A program made the translations under genes and the position numbers. From DATKBT01 sp035546295 (GTDB lineage Bacteria > Acidobacteriota > Thermoanaerobaculia > Multivoradales > Multivoraceae), in contig DATKBT010000114.1 in the NCBI GenBank assembly GCA_035546295.1, positions 124,001 to 188,000 of the forward strand: a stretch of DNA of 64,000 nucleotides, given 5' to 3'. The notes under the pieces were generated by a model, which searched no databases, was not told the DNA's origin, and was given only the letters and a program-made list of their open reading frames with translations. Below, in pieces: positions 43,936-52,379 of this stretch (its first letter is position 1; every line of letters starts with the position of its first letter).

Positions 43936-45327
43936 TCACTCCAGCTCGAACAGCGCGAGGGTGGTCCGGTCCTTGATCAGCAGGCGCCCGTCGAGGACCA
44001 CCAGGTGCGCCCAGGTCGCGCTGGAGGCGACCGGGTATCGCTTCTCCGGCCGCCAGCCCTCCCGCGTCGCGGCGGCGACCAGCAGCTCCCCGCCGTCGAG
44101 CAGCGCCAGCAGGCGATCTCCGGCGACCACCAGCGATGCGTTTTCGCCCAGCCGGCCCTCGCTCGTCCACAACGTCTCGCCGGTCGCCGCGTCGAGCGCA
44201 AAGAGCTGCCCGCGATTCTTGTGGGTGAAGCCGTAGAGCGTGCCGCCGGCGTCTTCGGCGACGGAGTCGCCAACGTCCTCGGCGGCCGCGTCCTCGGCGG
44301 CCGCGCCCTCGGTGGACCCGCTGCCAACGAGCACCGGCGAGCTCATGTACATCGGCAGCGCCTCGTTGCGCCAGACCTCCTCGACGCTCCAGCCGTCGGC
44401 GTTGCCGGGGCGCCGCGCGCGCAGCGCGAAGACGTCCTCGTCGAGCCCCGAGAACACGATCAGACCCCCTCCCGCCACCACCGGCGTCACGATGTTCTGC
44501 TTGTAGGCGGTGGTGAACGGCCTGCTCCACAGCAGCTCGCCGTCCGCCGCGTCGACCGCGACCAGGTGATCGCGACTCTGGGTCACCACCTGGCGAACGC
44601 CGTCGATGGTGATCGGCATCGGTGACGTGTAGGCCGGCGCGTCGCCGTTCCAGCTCCAGACCTCGGCGCCGTCGGCGACCTGGAAGGCGGTGAGCGCGCC
44701 GCCCCGGTTGCCGCCGACGTGGGCGATCAGCATCTCGCGGCCGTCCGCAGCATCGAGGACCAGCGGCGACAGCGCGGTCCCGAAGTCCGGAGCGGCGGCG
44801 TCCCAGCGTCCTTCGAAGCTCTTGCTCCAGAGCGCTTTGCCGGTGCCCCGATCGAGACAGGCGAGGGTGCCGCTGATCCCGAAGGTGCACAGCCGCTCGC
44901 CGGCGACCACGGGAGTCGACTTGGGACCCTTCCCGTGGCCGGTGGCCGCGGGGTTCATCTGGTACGGAGTCTCGACCGCGTAGGCCCACACCTCCTCACC
45001 GGTCGCCAGATCGAAGGCCGCGACCACCTCCTGCTCGCCTCGGCGAGCGTGGACGTAGAGGCGATCGCCGGCGACCACCGGCGACGCATGCCCCTCCCCC
45101 ACCTCCACCCGCCAGCTCGGCTCCAGGCTCGAAGGCAGGTCGTCGGGCAACGCGACGTCGACCACACCGGTGCGGTCCGGTCCTCGCCACTGCGGCCAAT
45201 CGGAGCCGCCGGCGACCGCGGGGAGGGCGAGGGCCGCCAGCAAAGCCCGGCTCCGGGCTGCGCGGCTCGGGCGCGCGAGAAGAACGGTTCGGTTTCGCAA
45301 GAGGGGACGGGCGAGGTCGAGGATCAC
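43936..45327 (-). CDS. Secreted PQQ-binding-like beta-propeller protein
   Basis: A 463-residue protein. The N-terminal region ends in a signal-type segment (SRALLAALALPAVAGG); the mature part begins DWPQWRGPDRTGV, a typical opening of PQQ-like WD40-repeat proteins. Repeated blades with GxxxALDxxTGExxW patterns follow: AAFDLATGEEVWAYAVE, CLDRGTGKALWSKSFEG, AVDAADGELLWSRPF and ALDAATGETLWTSEG. An Ala/Glu/Asp-rich insert (EGAAAEDAAAEDVGDSVAED) interrupts a late blade. No enzymatic quinoprotein Cys-Cys or catalytic Asp motif is evident, so it may be a binding or scaffold protein. GTG at 45327 preceded by AGGAG was chosen. Confidence 0.85.
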   Translation of the reverse strand: MILDLARPLLRNRTVLLARPSRAARSRALLAALALPAVAGGSDWPQWRGPDRTGVVDVALPDDLPSSLEPSWRVEVGEGHASPVVAGDRLYVHARRGEQEVVAAFDLATGEEVWAYAVETPYQMNPAATGHGKGPKSTPVVAGERLCTFGISGTLACLDRGTGKALWSKSFEGRWDAAAPDFGTALSPLVLDAADGREMLIAHVGGNRGGALTAFQVADGAEVWSWNGDAPAYTSPMPITIDGVRQVVTQSRDHLVAVDAADGELLWSRPFTTAYKQNIVTPVVAGGGLIVFSGLDEDVFALRARRPGNADGWSVEEVWRNEALPMYMSSPVLVGSGSTEGAAAEDAAAEDVGDSVAEDAGGTLYGFTHKNRGQLFALDAATGETLWTSEGRLGENASLVVAGDRLLALLDGGELLVAAATREGWRPEKRYPVASSATWAHLVVLDGRLLIKDRTTLALFELE

Positions 45328-45401
45328 GCGTGGCTCCTGCCGGGAAGGCGCCGGAAGTGAGGTCGTGGGAAACCCTAGCAGCCCGGTGGCTATGCTCGCT
45401 C

Positions 45402-45425
45402 GAGCACGAGCACGAGCACGAGCAC
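45402..45425. repeat. Hexanucleotide repeat (GAGCAC)4
   Basis: Four perfect GAGCAC units lie in the divergent region between the PQQ-like protein gene and the second LLM gene, 28 bp before the latter's GTG. If read through in the longer frame they would encode His/Glu repeats (EHEHEHEH). A simple sequence of this kind can vary in copy number. Confidence 0.9.
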
Positions 45426-45452
45426 GACGCCACGAAGGACGAGCGTGACAGC

Positions 45453-46472
45453 GTGACGACCGAATCGACGACTCCCTACCCTCCACAGGCCACTGCGCCC
45501 CGCCGGCTCCACATCGGCGTCACCCCGTGGGGGCACGGCGGAAGCGACGATCTGCGCGACCTGATCCGCCAGGCCCGGCTCGCCGAGTCGCTCGGCTTCG
45601 ACAGCTTCTTCATCCCGGAAAGCCACCTGCACGCGCAAGCGCGTCCCGCCCCGTTGATCGTCCTGGCGGCGCTCGCGGGTGCGACCGAACGGATCCAGCT
45701 CGGCACCACGTCGCTTCTGCTGCCGCTGCGCGACCCGCTACTGCTCGCCGAGGAGATCGCCACCCTCGACCACCTCTCGAATGGACGGTTGATCCTGGGC
45801 CTCGGCCGCGGCTTTCGCCCCGGCACCTTCGACGCCTTCGGCGTCGACCCGCGCTGCAAGCGCGAGCGCTTCGAACAGGTGCTGGCGACGATGCTGCGCG
45901 CCTGGGGCCTGGAGCCAGCCTGGGCCGGAGCGCCGGGCGCCACCGAGCAAGGAGTCGCACGCGTCGAGCCATCACCGCTTCAGCGACCCCACCCGCCCCT
46001 GTGGCTCGCTGCGTTCGGGCCCAAGGCGATCGCGCAGGCGGCACGTCTCGGGCTGCCGTACTTCGCGTCGCCGATGGAGTCGCTCGCGGCGATCGACGAG
46101 AACTACCGAGCCTACCGCGAGCTGAGCCAGCAAGTCGGCGCCGTCCCCGTGATGCGAACCCTCTTCGTCTCCGACGACTCGACGGAACGCCATGCGGTCG
46201 CTCACGCACTCCGGCTCGAGCGAGAGGCCCTCGCCAGGTCACGCGCGCGCGTCGGCTCGCGCAGCGTCGAGGCCGACGAGGCGGTCGAGGGGTCCGCGGT
46301 GGTGGGCGACCGCGAGAGCGCGATCACCGGGATTCGCGAGATCCTGCGGCGTCTCGGGCCGACACATCTGATCGCGCGGACGCCTGGCGGCGTCGATCAG
46401 CGAGCCGCAGAACGATCGCTCCGCGCGCTGGCGTCGATCCGGTCGGGGCTCGATGTTGGGACGATGACTTGA
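45453..46472 (+). CDS. LLM-class flavin/F420 oxidoreductase (second copy)
   Basis: A 339-residue luciferase-like monooxygenase-family protein: LHIGVTPWGHGGSDDLRDL, LAESLGFDSFFIPESHLHA, RIQLGTTSLLLPLRDPLLLAEEIATLDHLSNGR (split here by family gaps), LGLGRGFRPGTFDAFGVD and PPLWLAAFGPKAIAQAARLGLPY. It is only distantly similar to the protein encoded at 43016-43930, so the two are not a recent duplication. GTG at 45453 was chosen; a longer in-frame start would include the GAGCAC repeat. Substrate unknown. Confidence 0.88.
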   Translation: MTTESTTPYPPQATAPRRLHIGVTPWGHGGSDDLRDLIRQARLAESLGFDSFFIPESHLHAQARPAPLIVLAALAGATERIQLGTTSLLLPLRDPLLLAEEIATLDHLSNGRLILGLGRGFRPGTFDAFGVDPRCKRERFEQVLATMLRAWGLEPAWAGAPGATEQGVARVEPSPLQRPHPPLWLAAFGPKAIAQAARLGLPYFASPMESLAAIDENYRAYRELSQQVGAVPVMRTLFVSDDSTERHAVAHALRLEREALARSRARVGSRSVEADEAVEGSAVVGDRESAITGIREILRRLGPTHLIARTPGGVDQRAAERSLRALASIRSGLDVGTMT

Positions 46473-46529
46473 CGGCTCACCGCACCTCGCCTGCTCCGCA
46501 GCGAGCGTTGTTGTCATGATGCCCTTTTC

Positions 46530-46545
46530 TGATAACATGATAACA
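46530..46545. promoter_or_regulatory. Direct repeats at the vapB start, likely autoregulatory operator
   Basis: TGATAACA occurs twice in tandem (46530-46537 and 46538-46545), followed by TGAT, immediately before and overlapping the vapB ATG. A related TCATGAT lies at 46514-46520. VapB ribbon-helix-helix antitoxins usually bind such repeats to repress their own operon. No Shine-Dalgarno sequence is visible, so the message may be nearly leaderless. Confidence 0.5.
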
Positions 46546-46811
46546 TGATCCGGACCCAGATCCAGCTCACGCGAGAGCAGGAGAAGGCGCTGAAGGAGCT
46601 CGCCAACCGCGAGCAGCGCTCGCTGGCCAGTGTCGTTCGCGACAGCGTCGACGAGTATCTGATCAGGCACCGCGCCATCGATCGGCAGGAGCTGCGCGAA
46701 CGAGTCGAGGAGCTGGCCGGCGCCTATCGCTCCGGGACTCGAGACCTTGCAGAGGATCACGATCGCCACCTCGACGACGCCTACGACCCCGCGCACTCGA
46801 GCAACCGATGA
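46545..46811 (+). CDS. vapB: VapB-type ribbon-helix-helix antitoxin
   Basis: An 88-residue protein. The first 45 residues form a ribbon-helix-helix DNA-binding domain (MIRTQIQLTREQEKALKELA, SLASVVRDSVDEYL). The C-terminal part (ELRERVEELAGAYRSG, AEDHDRHLDDAY) is charged and helical and would wrap and inhibit the toxin. Its stop overlaps the toxin start by four bases (ATGA), the usual antitoxin-toxin arrangement with coupling. It is probably autoregulated through the repeats at its start. Confidence 0.88.
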   Translation: MIRTQIQLTREQEKALKELANREQRSLASVVRDSVDEYLIRHRAIDRQELRERVEELAGAYRSGTRDLAEDHDRHLDDAYDPAHSSNR

Positions 46812-47206
46812 GCGTCTTCGTCGACACGTCGGCGCTCCTGGCGTTCCTCGACGCCGATCAACCGAGGCACGCGGAGGTGGCCGGCGCGTTCGCTCAGCTC
46901 TTCGACGAGGCCGAGGTCCTGTTCACATCGAACTACGTCCTCATCGAGACCTGCGCCCTCGTTCAGCGCCGTCTCGGGCTCGAGGCGCTCCGTGCGTTGA
47001 TCACTCGCCTCGTGCCCTTGCTCGAGCCGGTCTGGATCGACGCGGAGCTGCACGAGTCGGCTGTCGCAGCGCTGTTCGCAGCGGACCGGCGCCGGCTGTC
47101 TCTGGTCGACTGCACCAGCTTCGAGGTGATGCGCAGGCTCGGGCTCCGTCGCGCGATCGCGCTCGACCAGGACTTCGCCATTCAGGGTTTCATCGTCCAG
47201 CCGTAG
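46808..47206 (+). CDS. vapC: VapC-type PIN-domain toxin
   Basis: A 132-residue PIN-domain ribonuclease. The four conserved acidic residues that bind Mg2+ are seen in FVDTSALLAF (Asp6), NYVLIETCALV (Glu), LSLVDCTSFEVMRR (Asp) and ALDQDFAIQGF (Asp). VapC toxins cleave tRNAs or rRNA when freed from VapB. The length is normal and the reading frame complete, so the module appears intact. It is convergent with the RND pump gene across 235 bp. Confidence 0.92.
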   Translation: MSVFVDTSALLAFLDADQPRHAEVAGAFAQLFDEAEVLFTSNYVLIETCALVQRRLGLEALRALITRLVPLLEPVWIDAELHESAVAALFAADRRRLSLVDCTSFEVMRRLGLRRAIALDQDFAIQGFIVQP

Positions 47207-47441
47207 CGGGCTCGCGGTCGTCACCACTCCCCAACGAGCTGCGAGACCGAAGGGCGGTCAGACGACGGGCCCGCTCCTTCGTTTCCCTGCCGCGCCGGCG
47301 CTGCTCAGACCGACCAGCCGGGAGGATTCATGAAGATCGTCGCGAGGGCGCGCAGGCGCCCGGCTGGCGGGCAACCGCAGCTCCGAGTGCTCTGAGAATC
47401 CGGCGCGCAGCGAGCAGTCCTTGCAGTCCGCAGGTCGTTCG

Positions 47442-50400
47442 CTACCGCCGCACCCCCACCACGCCCGCGCCCACCGGGCGCTCCGCAGGACGTTGAACCG
47501 CCACCACCGGCGCCTCGCGCTCCTTGCGTCGCTCGATCACGAGATAGAGCGCCGGCACGAACACCAAGGTGATCAGCGTCGAGGTCAGCAAACCCCCGAC
47601 CACCACACGCGCCAGCGGAGCCTGGATCTCGCTTCCCTCGCCGAGACCGATGGCCAGAGGCAGGAGACCCAGCGCGGTGGTCAGCGAGGTCATCAGGATC
47701 GGGCGCAGCCTTCGCTGGCCACCCTCGAGCACCGCCTCGAGGAGCGGCACGCCGTGCTCGCGGCGGAGCAGGTTCACGTAGTCGATCAGCACGATCGCGT
47801 TGTTGACGACGATGCCGACCAGCACGATGAGGCCGAGGAAGGAGTTCATGTTGAGGGTCGTGCCCGTGATCGCGAGCGCCAGGATGACGCCGATCAGGGC
47901 GAAGGGCACCGACGTCATGATGATCAGCGGCTGGACCAGCGACTCGAACTGGATCGCCATCACCGTGAACACCAGGAACAGCGCCAGCGACACGCCGATG
48001 ATCAGCTCGGTGAAGGCCTCCTGCTGCTCGGCGAGCTCGCCGCCCATGCTCACCGTGAAGCCGAGTGGCACCTCGATGCCCTCGAGACGCTCCTGGACGT
48101 CGGCGACGACCTCACCGAACTCGCGATCGCCGATGCCGGCGGTGACGCGCACCATGCGCTGCTGGTCCTCGCGGGAGATCGAGCTCGGACCGGTGTGCTC
48201 GGCGATACGCGCCACCGAGCCGAGCGGAACGACCTGGCCGCCGGCGGTGACGATCGGGAGCTGCGGGAGTTGCTCGAAACGCTCTCGGTCGTCCTCGGCG
48301 AGCTGGATGCGAACGTCGTACTCCTCCCCCTGCTGCCGAAAGCGGGTGGCGACCCGGCCGAGCACGTAGTGCTCGACCGAGTCGGCGACGTCCGAACCGA
48401 CCAGCCCGAGCTCGGCGAGCCGCTTGCGGTCGTAGCTGAGGCGGCGCTCGAGCTGGCCGTCCTCACGGCTCACGCGGGGATGCTCGACCCCCGGGATCGT
48501 CTCCATCATCGCCACCACGCTCTGGGCCAGCGAGTCGGCGGTGCGCAGCTCGTGGCCGCGGATCTCGACCGTCAGACGTTCGCCGCCGCCGCGCATCATG
48601 CGCATCATCATGTTCCCCGAGCTCGGGAAGATGCGGATCTCGGCGGCGGGGGTGTCGGCGGTCGCATCGCGCACCGCCTGGACGATCTCCTCGACGCCGC
48701 GATCGCGTTCGGAGACCGGCGCCAGCATCACGTCCATCGAGCCCTGGTTCCCGGACGCCGGCCGCCACCAGTTCTCGGGTCCGGCGGTGGTGATCAGGTG
48801 GCGAAGCTCCCCCTCCGCGAGCTCCCCGCGCAGCTTCAGCTCGAGCTCCTGCATCACGCCGATCGTGGTTTCGACCGGGGTGCCGACCGGCAGCTCGACG
48901 CTGACCCCGAACCGTCCCTCGTCGCTCTCGGGCATCAGCTCGAACGCGATCAGAGGCGTCAGCGCGAGCGACAGGGCGAGCAACGTGATCGAGGCCAGGA
49001 TCACTCGCGACGGGTTGTGCAGCAGTCGTTCGAGAGTCCTGCCGTACCAGCGATCGAGACCACGCAGGGTGGCCGTGATCCTGGGCAGGACGCGCAGGGG
49101 ATCGTGGGCGGGACCATGGTCGCCCCCCAGCCACTTCGCGGCGGCAGCCGGGATCAGCGTCAACGCCACCGCCAGAGAGCAGAGCAGGGCGAAGCTGACG
49201 ACCACCGCCATCTCCTTGAAGAAGACGCCCGCGAAGCCGGTGATGAAGACCACGGGGACGAAGACAGCGGTGGTGGTCAGCGTTCCGGCGAGGATCGCCA
49301 GGCTCACCTCGCGCGTCCCCTGGATCGCGGCCGTCAACGGCGGCAGGCCCTCCTTGAGCTTTCGGTGGATGTTCTCGAGCACGACGATCGAGCTGTCGAC
49401 CAGCATGCCGACGCCGAGCGCGATGCCGCCGAGCGAGATCACGTTGAGCGTGTAGCCGTTGAAGTACATCAGGGCGACGGTGGCCAGGATCGAGATCGGG
49501 ATCGCGGTCCCGATGACGATCGTCGCGCGCCAGTCGCGGAGAAAGACCAGGAGGACGATGACGGCGAGCAAGGCGCCGTAGAGCGCGCCGCGCTCGACGT
49601 TGTTCACCGAGTGGCGGATGAAGTCGGCGCTGTCGTAGAGCACCGACAGCCGCGCCCGGTCGCCGAACTCCTCGTTGAGCAGAGCGACCTCGGCTTTCAG
49701 CGCGTCGACCACCTCGACCGTGTTGGCCCCCGACTGCTTGCGCACGAACATTCGCATCCCGGGCTCGCCGTCGATCCACAGCTCGTTGGTCAGCTCGCGG
49801 AAGGTGTCCTCGACGGGACCGAGGTCGTGGACGAAGATCGGGCGGCCGTCGCGGGTGGCGACCACGGTGTCGGCGATCTCGGAGACGTTCTCGAACTCGC
49901 CGACGCTGCGGATCAGCACCTCGCGTCCGGTCTCGATCATGTCGCCGGCCGAGACGTTGCGGTTCTCGCGCGACAGCGCCTGACTCACCTCTCGCGGCGT
50001 AATGCCCAGAGCCGAGAGCCGGGAGGGATCGAGCAAGACCTGGATCTCGCGCACGCGCCCGCCGCGGATGTCGACCGCCGCGACGCCCTGAACACGCTCG
50101 AGACGACGGCTCAGCACCTCGTCGGCGAGGTAGCGCAGCCGCCGCACGTCGCCGTCGCCGGAGAGGCCGAGGAACGCCACCGGCATGTCGGAGAGGTTGA
50201 ACTTGAAGATCGACGGCGGATCGGCGTCCTCCGGGAGCACGCCGCGTACCTGGTCGATCTTCTCCCGGATGTCGTTGATCGCCTCGTCGAGGTCCCTGCC
50301 CCAGTTGAACCGCGCCTGCACGCGGCTCAGCCCTTCTGCAGAGGTCGAGTCGAGCCGCTCGATCCCCTCGATGGTCGACAGCGCCTGCTCGATCGGCCGG

Positions 50401-50591
50401 GTGATCAGGCTCTCGATCTCCTCGGGCGCGACGCCGGTGTAGGTGGTGGTTACCGAGACCTGGGGCATGTCGACCTCGGGCATCAGGTCGACGGCGAGCT
50501 GGCGGGCCGCGACCACGCCGAGCACGGCGACGCAGAAGTAGAGCATCGCCGTGCCGACCGGGCGGCGCGCGGAGAGGTCGGGCAGGCTCAT
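47442..50591 (-). CDS. RND efflux pump inner-membrane permease
   Basis: A 1049-residue RND transporter of the HAE-1/AcrB-like group. TM1 is near residue 20 (TAMLYFCVAVLGVVAARQLAV, split by its first turn). The porter domains include VDLMPEVDMPQVSVTTTY and GVAPEEIESLITRPIE. TM4 carries GVGMLVDSSIVVLENIHR, where the first proton-relay Asp is kept and the second is Ser, as in the SwrC-like subgroup. The second half repeats the layout (PLIIMTSVPFALIGVILAL, GIVVNNAIVLIDYVN). It takes up substrates from periplasm or membrane and works with the fusion protein encoded just upstream; its ATG overlaps that gene's stop. No TolC-type outer membrane gene is in the window. Confidence 0.95.
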   Translation of the reverse strand: MSLPDLSARRPVGTAMLYFCVAVLGVVAARQLAVDLMPEVDMPQVSVTTTYTGVAPEEIESLITRPIEQALSTIEGIERLDSTSAEGLSRVQARFNWGRDLDEAINDIREKIDQVRGVLPEDADPPSIFKFNLSDMPVAFLGLSGDGDVRRLRYLADEVLSRRLERVQGVAAVDIRGGRVREIQVLLDPSRLSALGITPREVSQALSRENRNVSAGDMIETGREVLIRSVGEFENVSEIADTVVATRDGRPIFVHDLGPVEDTFRELTNELWIDGEPGMRMFVRKQSGANTVEVVDALKAEVALLNEEFGDRARLSVLYDSADFIRHSVNNVERGALYGALLAVIVLLVFLRDWRATIVIGTAIPISILATVALMYFNGYTLNVISLGGIALGVGMLVDSSIVVLENIHRKLKEGLPPLTAAIQGTREVSLAILAGTLTTTAVFVPVVFITGFAGVFFKEMAVVVSFALLCSLAVALTLIPAAAAKWLGGDHGPAHDPLRVLPRITATLRGLDRWYGRTLERLLHNPSRVILASITLLALSLALTPLIAFELMPESDEGRFGVSVELPVGTPVETTIGVMQELELKLRGELAEGELRHLITTAGPENWWRPASGNQGSMDVMLAPVSERDRGVEEIVQAVRDATADTPAAEIRIFPSSGNMMMRMMRGGGERLTVEIRGHELRTADSLAQSVVAMMETIPGVEHPRVSREDGQLERRLSYDRKRLAELGLVGSDVADSVEHYVLGRVATRFRQQGEEYDVRIQLAEDDRERFEQLPQLPIVTAGGQVVPLGSVARIAEHTGPSSISREDQQRMVRVTAGIGDREFGEVVADVQERLEGIEVPLGFTVSMGGELAEQQEAFTELIIGVSLALFLVFTVMAIQFESLVQPLIIMTSVPFALIGVILALAITGTTLNMNSFLGLIVLVGIVVNNAIVLIDYVNLLRREHGVPLLEAVLEGGQRRLRPILMTSLTTALGLLPLAIGLGEGSEIQAPLARVVVGGLLTSTLITLVFVPALYLVIERRKEREAPVVAVQRPAERPVGAGVVGVRR

Positions 50592-52027
50592 CGGCTGGTC
50601 TCCCCGTCGGTCGGGACGCCCGTGGGGTCGCTCGGTCCGTCCTGCCGCTGGCCGCCTTCTCTCTGGACGCCTTCTCGCTGAACGCCTTCTCTTTGAACCA
50701 CGCGGATCGGTGCGCCGTCGCGCAGCTCGGCGTGGCCGAGGGTGAGGATCGTGTCGCCGGCGGCGACCTCGCCGCGGATCGCGGCGCGCCCCTGCGACTG
50801 CCCGAGGACCTCGACGTCGACCCAGCGCGCGACCTCGCCGCCGGCGGCCCCTTCGGGATCGCCGGCCGGCGCGACGGTGAAGACGCCGCTCGAGCGCGTG
50901 CCGTCCATCTGGACCCGCTCGACGACCGCGTTGCCGGGAACCACCACCTCGCCTTCGATCGCCCGCAGACGCACCTCGACCTCGGCGTACATACCGGGGC
51001 GCAGCAGCTCCTCGCCACGCTGCAGCTCCCCCTCGACGATCGCCGTGCGGTCGGTGCGCGAAACCTCTCCCGAGACCCGGCGCACGGTGCCCGCGAAAAC
51101 CTGGTCGCCGGTGGCCTGGGTGGTCGCAGTGAACGACACGCCGGGGCGCACCGAACCGAGGTCACGCTCCGGCACGCGGAACTGGACCACCAGCGGCGCT
51201 GCTTCGACCAGTCTCAGGATCGGAGTGTTGGGCTGGACCAGGGTGCCCCGGTCCAGGTAGCGCGCCGCGACCGTGCCGTCGAAGGGCGCCACCACGCGGG
51301 TCTCGGAGAGCTGGCGCTGGAGCTGCGCGAGCCGGGCGTCGGCTTGCTCGGCCTGGGCCTCGGAGGCGGCAACGGTGGCGCGGGCGGAGGCGAGGTTGGC
51401 GCGCACCCGCTCGAACTCCTGATCGGAGATCAGGCTCTGACGGTAGAGCTCCTCGGCGCGCTTGTACTCGGCCTGGATGCTCTCCAGCTCGGCCTCGGCG
51501 CGGCGCGTGTTGGCCGCGGCGACGCCGACCTGGCCCCTCGCCTCGTCGAGCTGGTTGCGCAGGTCGAGATCGTCGATCACGGCGATCACCTCGCCCCGGG
51601 CGACACGGTCGCCGATCCGGAACGGCACCTCCTCGAGCAGGCCCGAAACCTGCGAGGCGATGTCCGAGACCTCGCCCACCAGCTCGCCCGCGTACGTCGA
51701 GATCACCTCGAGCTCGCCGAGCGCGACCGCGGCGGTCCGCACCGGCGTCGGCTCGAACCCCTCGGGTTGCTGATCGCCGACGCCGGCGCCGCGCCCGAAG
51801 GTGAGAGCGAGAGCGGCGATGGCGATGGCGAGCGCCGCGACCAGGACTTCGGGGCGGCGCCACCAGGGCTTACGAGTCGGTCGAGCCGAAGTGCGCGGAG
51901 GCTCGAGCTCCGAGTAGGCCTCCTCCTGCTCGGGGGCCTCGCGCTCTTGGTCTCTCGGTATTGGCTCTGCGATCACGTGCGTCTCCGTCGGCTCAGCGTG
52001 GGAGTCGGCTGGCTTCGCCTCGCTCAC
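50588..52027 (-). CDS. RND efflux periplasmic adaptor (membrane fusion protein)
   Basis: A 479-residue HlyD/AcrA-type protein. After a hydrophilic N-terminus, a membrane anchor (VLVAALAIAIAALALTFG) precedes the periplasmic part. The lipoyl halves are VSGLLEEVPFRIGDRVARGE and VVAPFDGTVAARYLDRG, separated by a coiled-coil hairpin (NTRRAEAELESIQAEYKRAE; SARATVAASEAQAEQADA). A beta-barrel and membrane-proximal domain follow. The C-terminus ends in a small repeat (VQREGVQREGVQREGGQ) encoded by imperfect 15-bp DNA repeats. It is first in a two-gene operon overlapping the RND permease by four bases. Confidence 0.93.
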   Translation of the reverse strand: MSEAKPADSHAEPTETHVIAEPIPRDQEREAPEQEEAYSELEPPRTSARPTRKPWWRRPEVLVAALAIAIAALALTFGRGAGVGDQQPEGFEPTPVRTAAVALGELEVISTYAGELVGEVSDIASQVSGLLEEVPFRIGDRVARGEVIAVIDDLDLRNQLDEARGQVGVAAANTRRAEAELESIQAEYKRAEELYRQSLISDQEFERVRANLASARATVAASEAQAEQADARLAQLQRQLSETRVVAPFDGTVAARYLDRGTLVQPNTPILRLVEAAPLVVQFRVPERDLGSVRPGVSFTATTQATGDQVFAGTVRRVSGEVSRTDRTAIVEGELQRGEELLRPGMYAEVEVRLRAIEGEVVVPGNAVVERVQMDGTRSSGVFTVAPAGDPEGAAGGEVARWVDVEVLGQSQGRAAIRGEVAAGDTILTLGHAELRDGAPIRVVQREGVQREGVQREGGQRQDGPSDPTGVPTDGETSR

Positions 52028-52379
52028 CGGTTGTCTTCCCTCAGATGCTTGGGCCGCGCCAGCGCAGGGCTGTCCCTTGTTCTACGAGCTGCGAGCGGTT
52101 CCAACTGCTCCCGCTCTCGGGCGGGGAGCTGGAGCAGGGGGTCGATCCGCGAGCGAACCGCGGGTGCGCCCTCGTCAGGAGTGGGACGGACCCTCCGCGC
52201 GGACTGTTTCGCTTCGGCCCAGAGCGAGCGGCCCGCGGCTGTCGGGCGAAACCTGGCGGGCGAACCTGGCGGGCGAGACCGCTAGCAGCCCGTGGGAGTT
52301 CCACCATGGGCTGCCAGCCGCGCGGTGACCCCGGCGCAAGATGGCCGCGGGCGCGATCCGCCCACTGAAACGGCGGCTG
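52028..52379. other. Intergenic region between the RND operon and the TPR lipoprotein gene
   Basis: These 352 bases separate two minus-strand genes and should hold the promoter of the efflux operon. Near 52244-52275 the sequence GGGCGA-ACCTGGC is tandemly repeated. At 52283-52315 there is a short palindrome (separate entry). No gene with recognisable features is seen on either strand. Confidence 0.5.
52283..52315. repeat. Short palindrome resembling the ends of the 310-723 element
   Basis: TAGCAGCCCGTGG (52283-52295) and CCACCATGGGCTGC (52301-52314) form an imperfect inverted repeat. Both halves resemble the terminal TAGGAGCCCGTGGTG of the element at 310-723, and TAGCAGCCCGGTGG at 45375 is similar. 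This suggests a dispersed short repeat family in the genome, possibly REP-like. Confidence 0.5.

Noticed and set aside
47330..47395. 21-codon frame after GGAGGATTC between vapC and the RND gene
   Set aside because: Good ribosome-binding site but very short, basic (RARRRPAGGQ) and without any other support.
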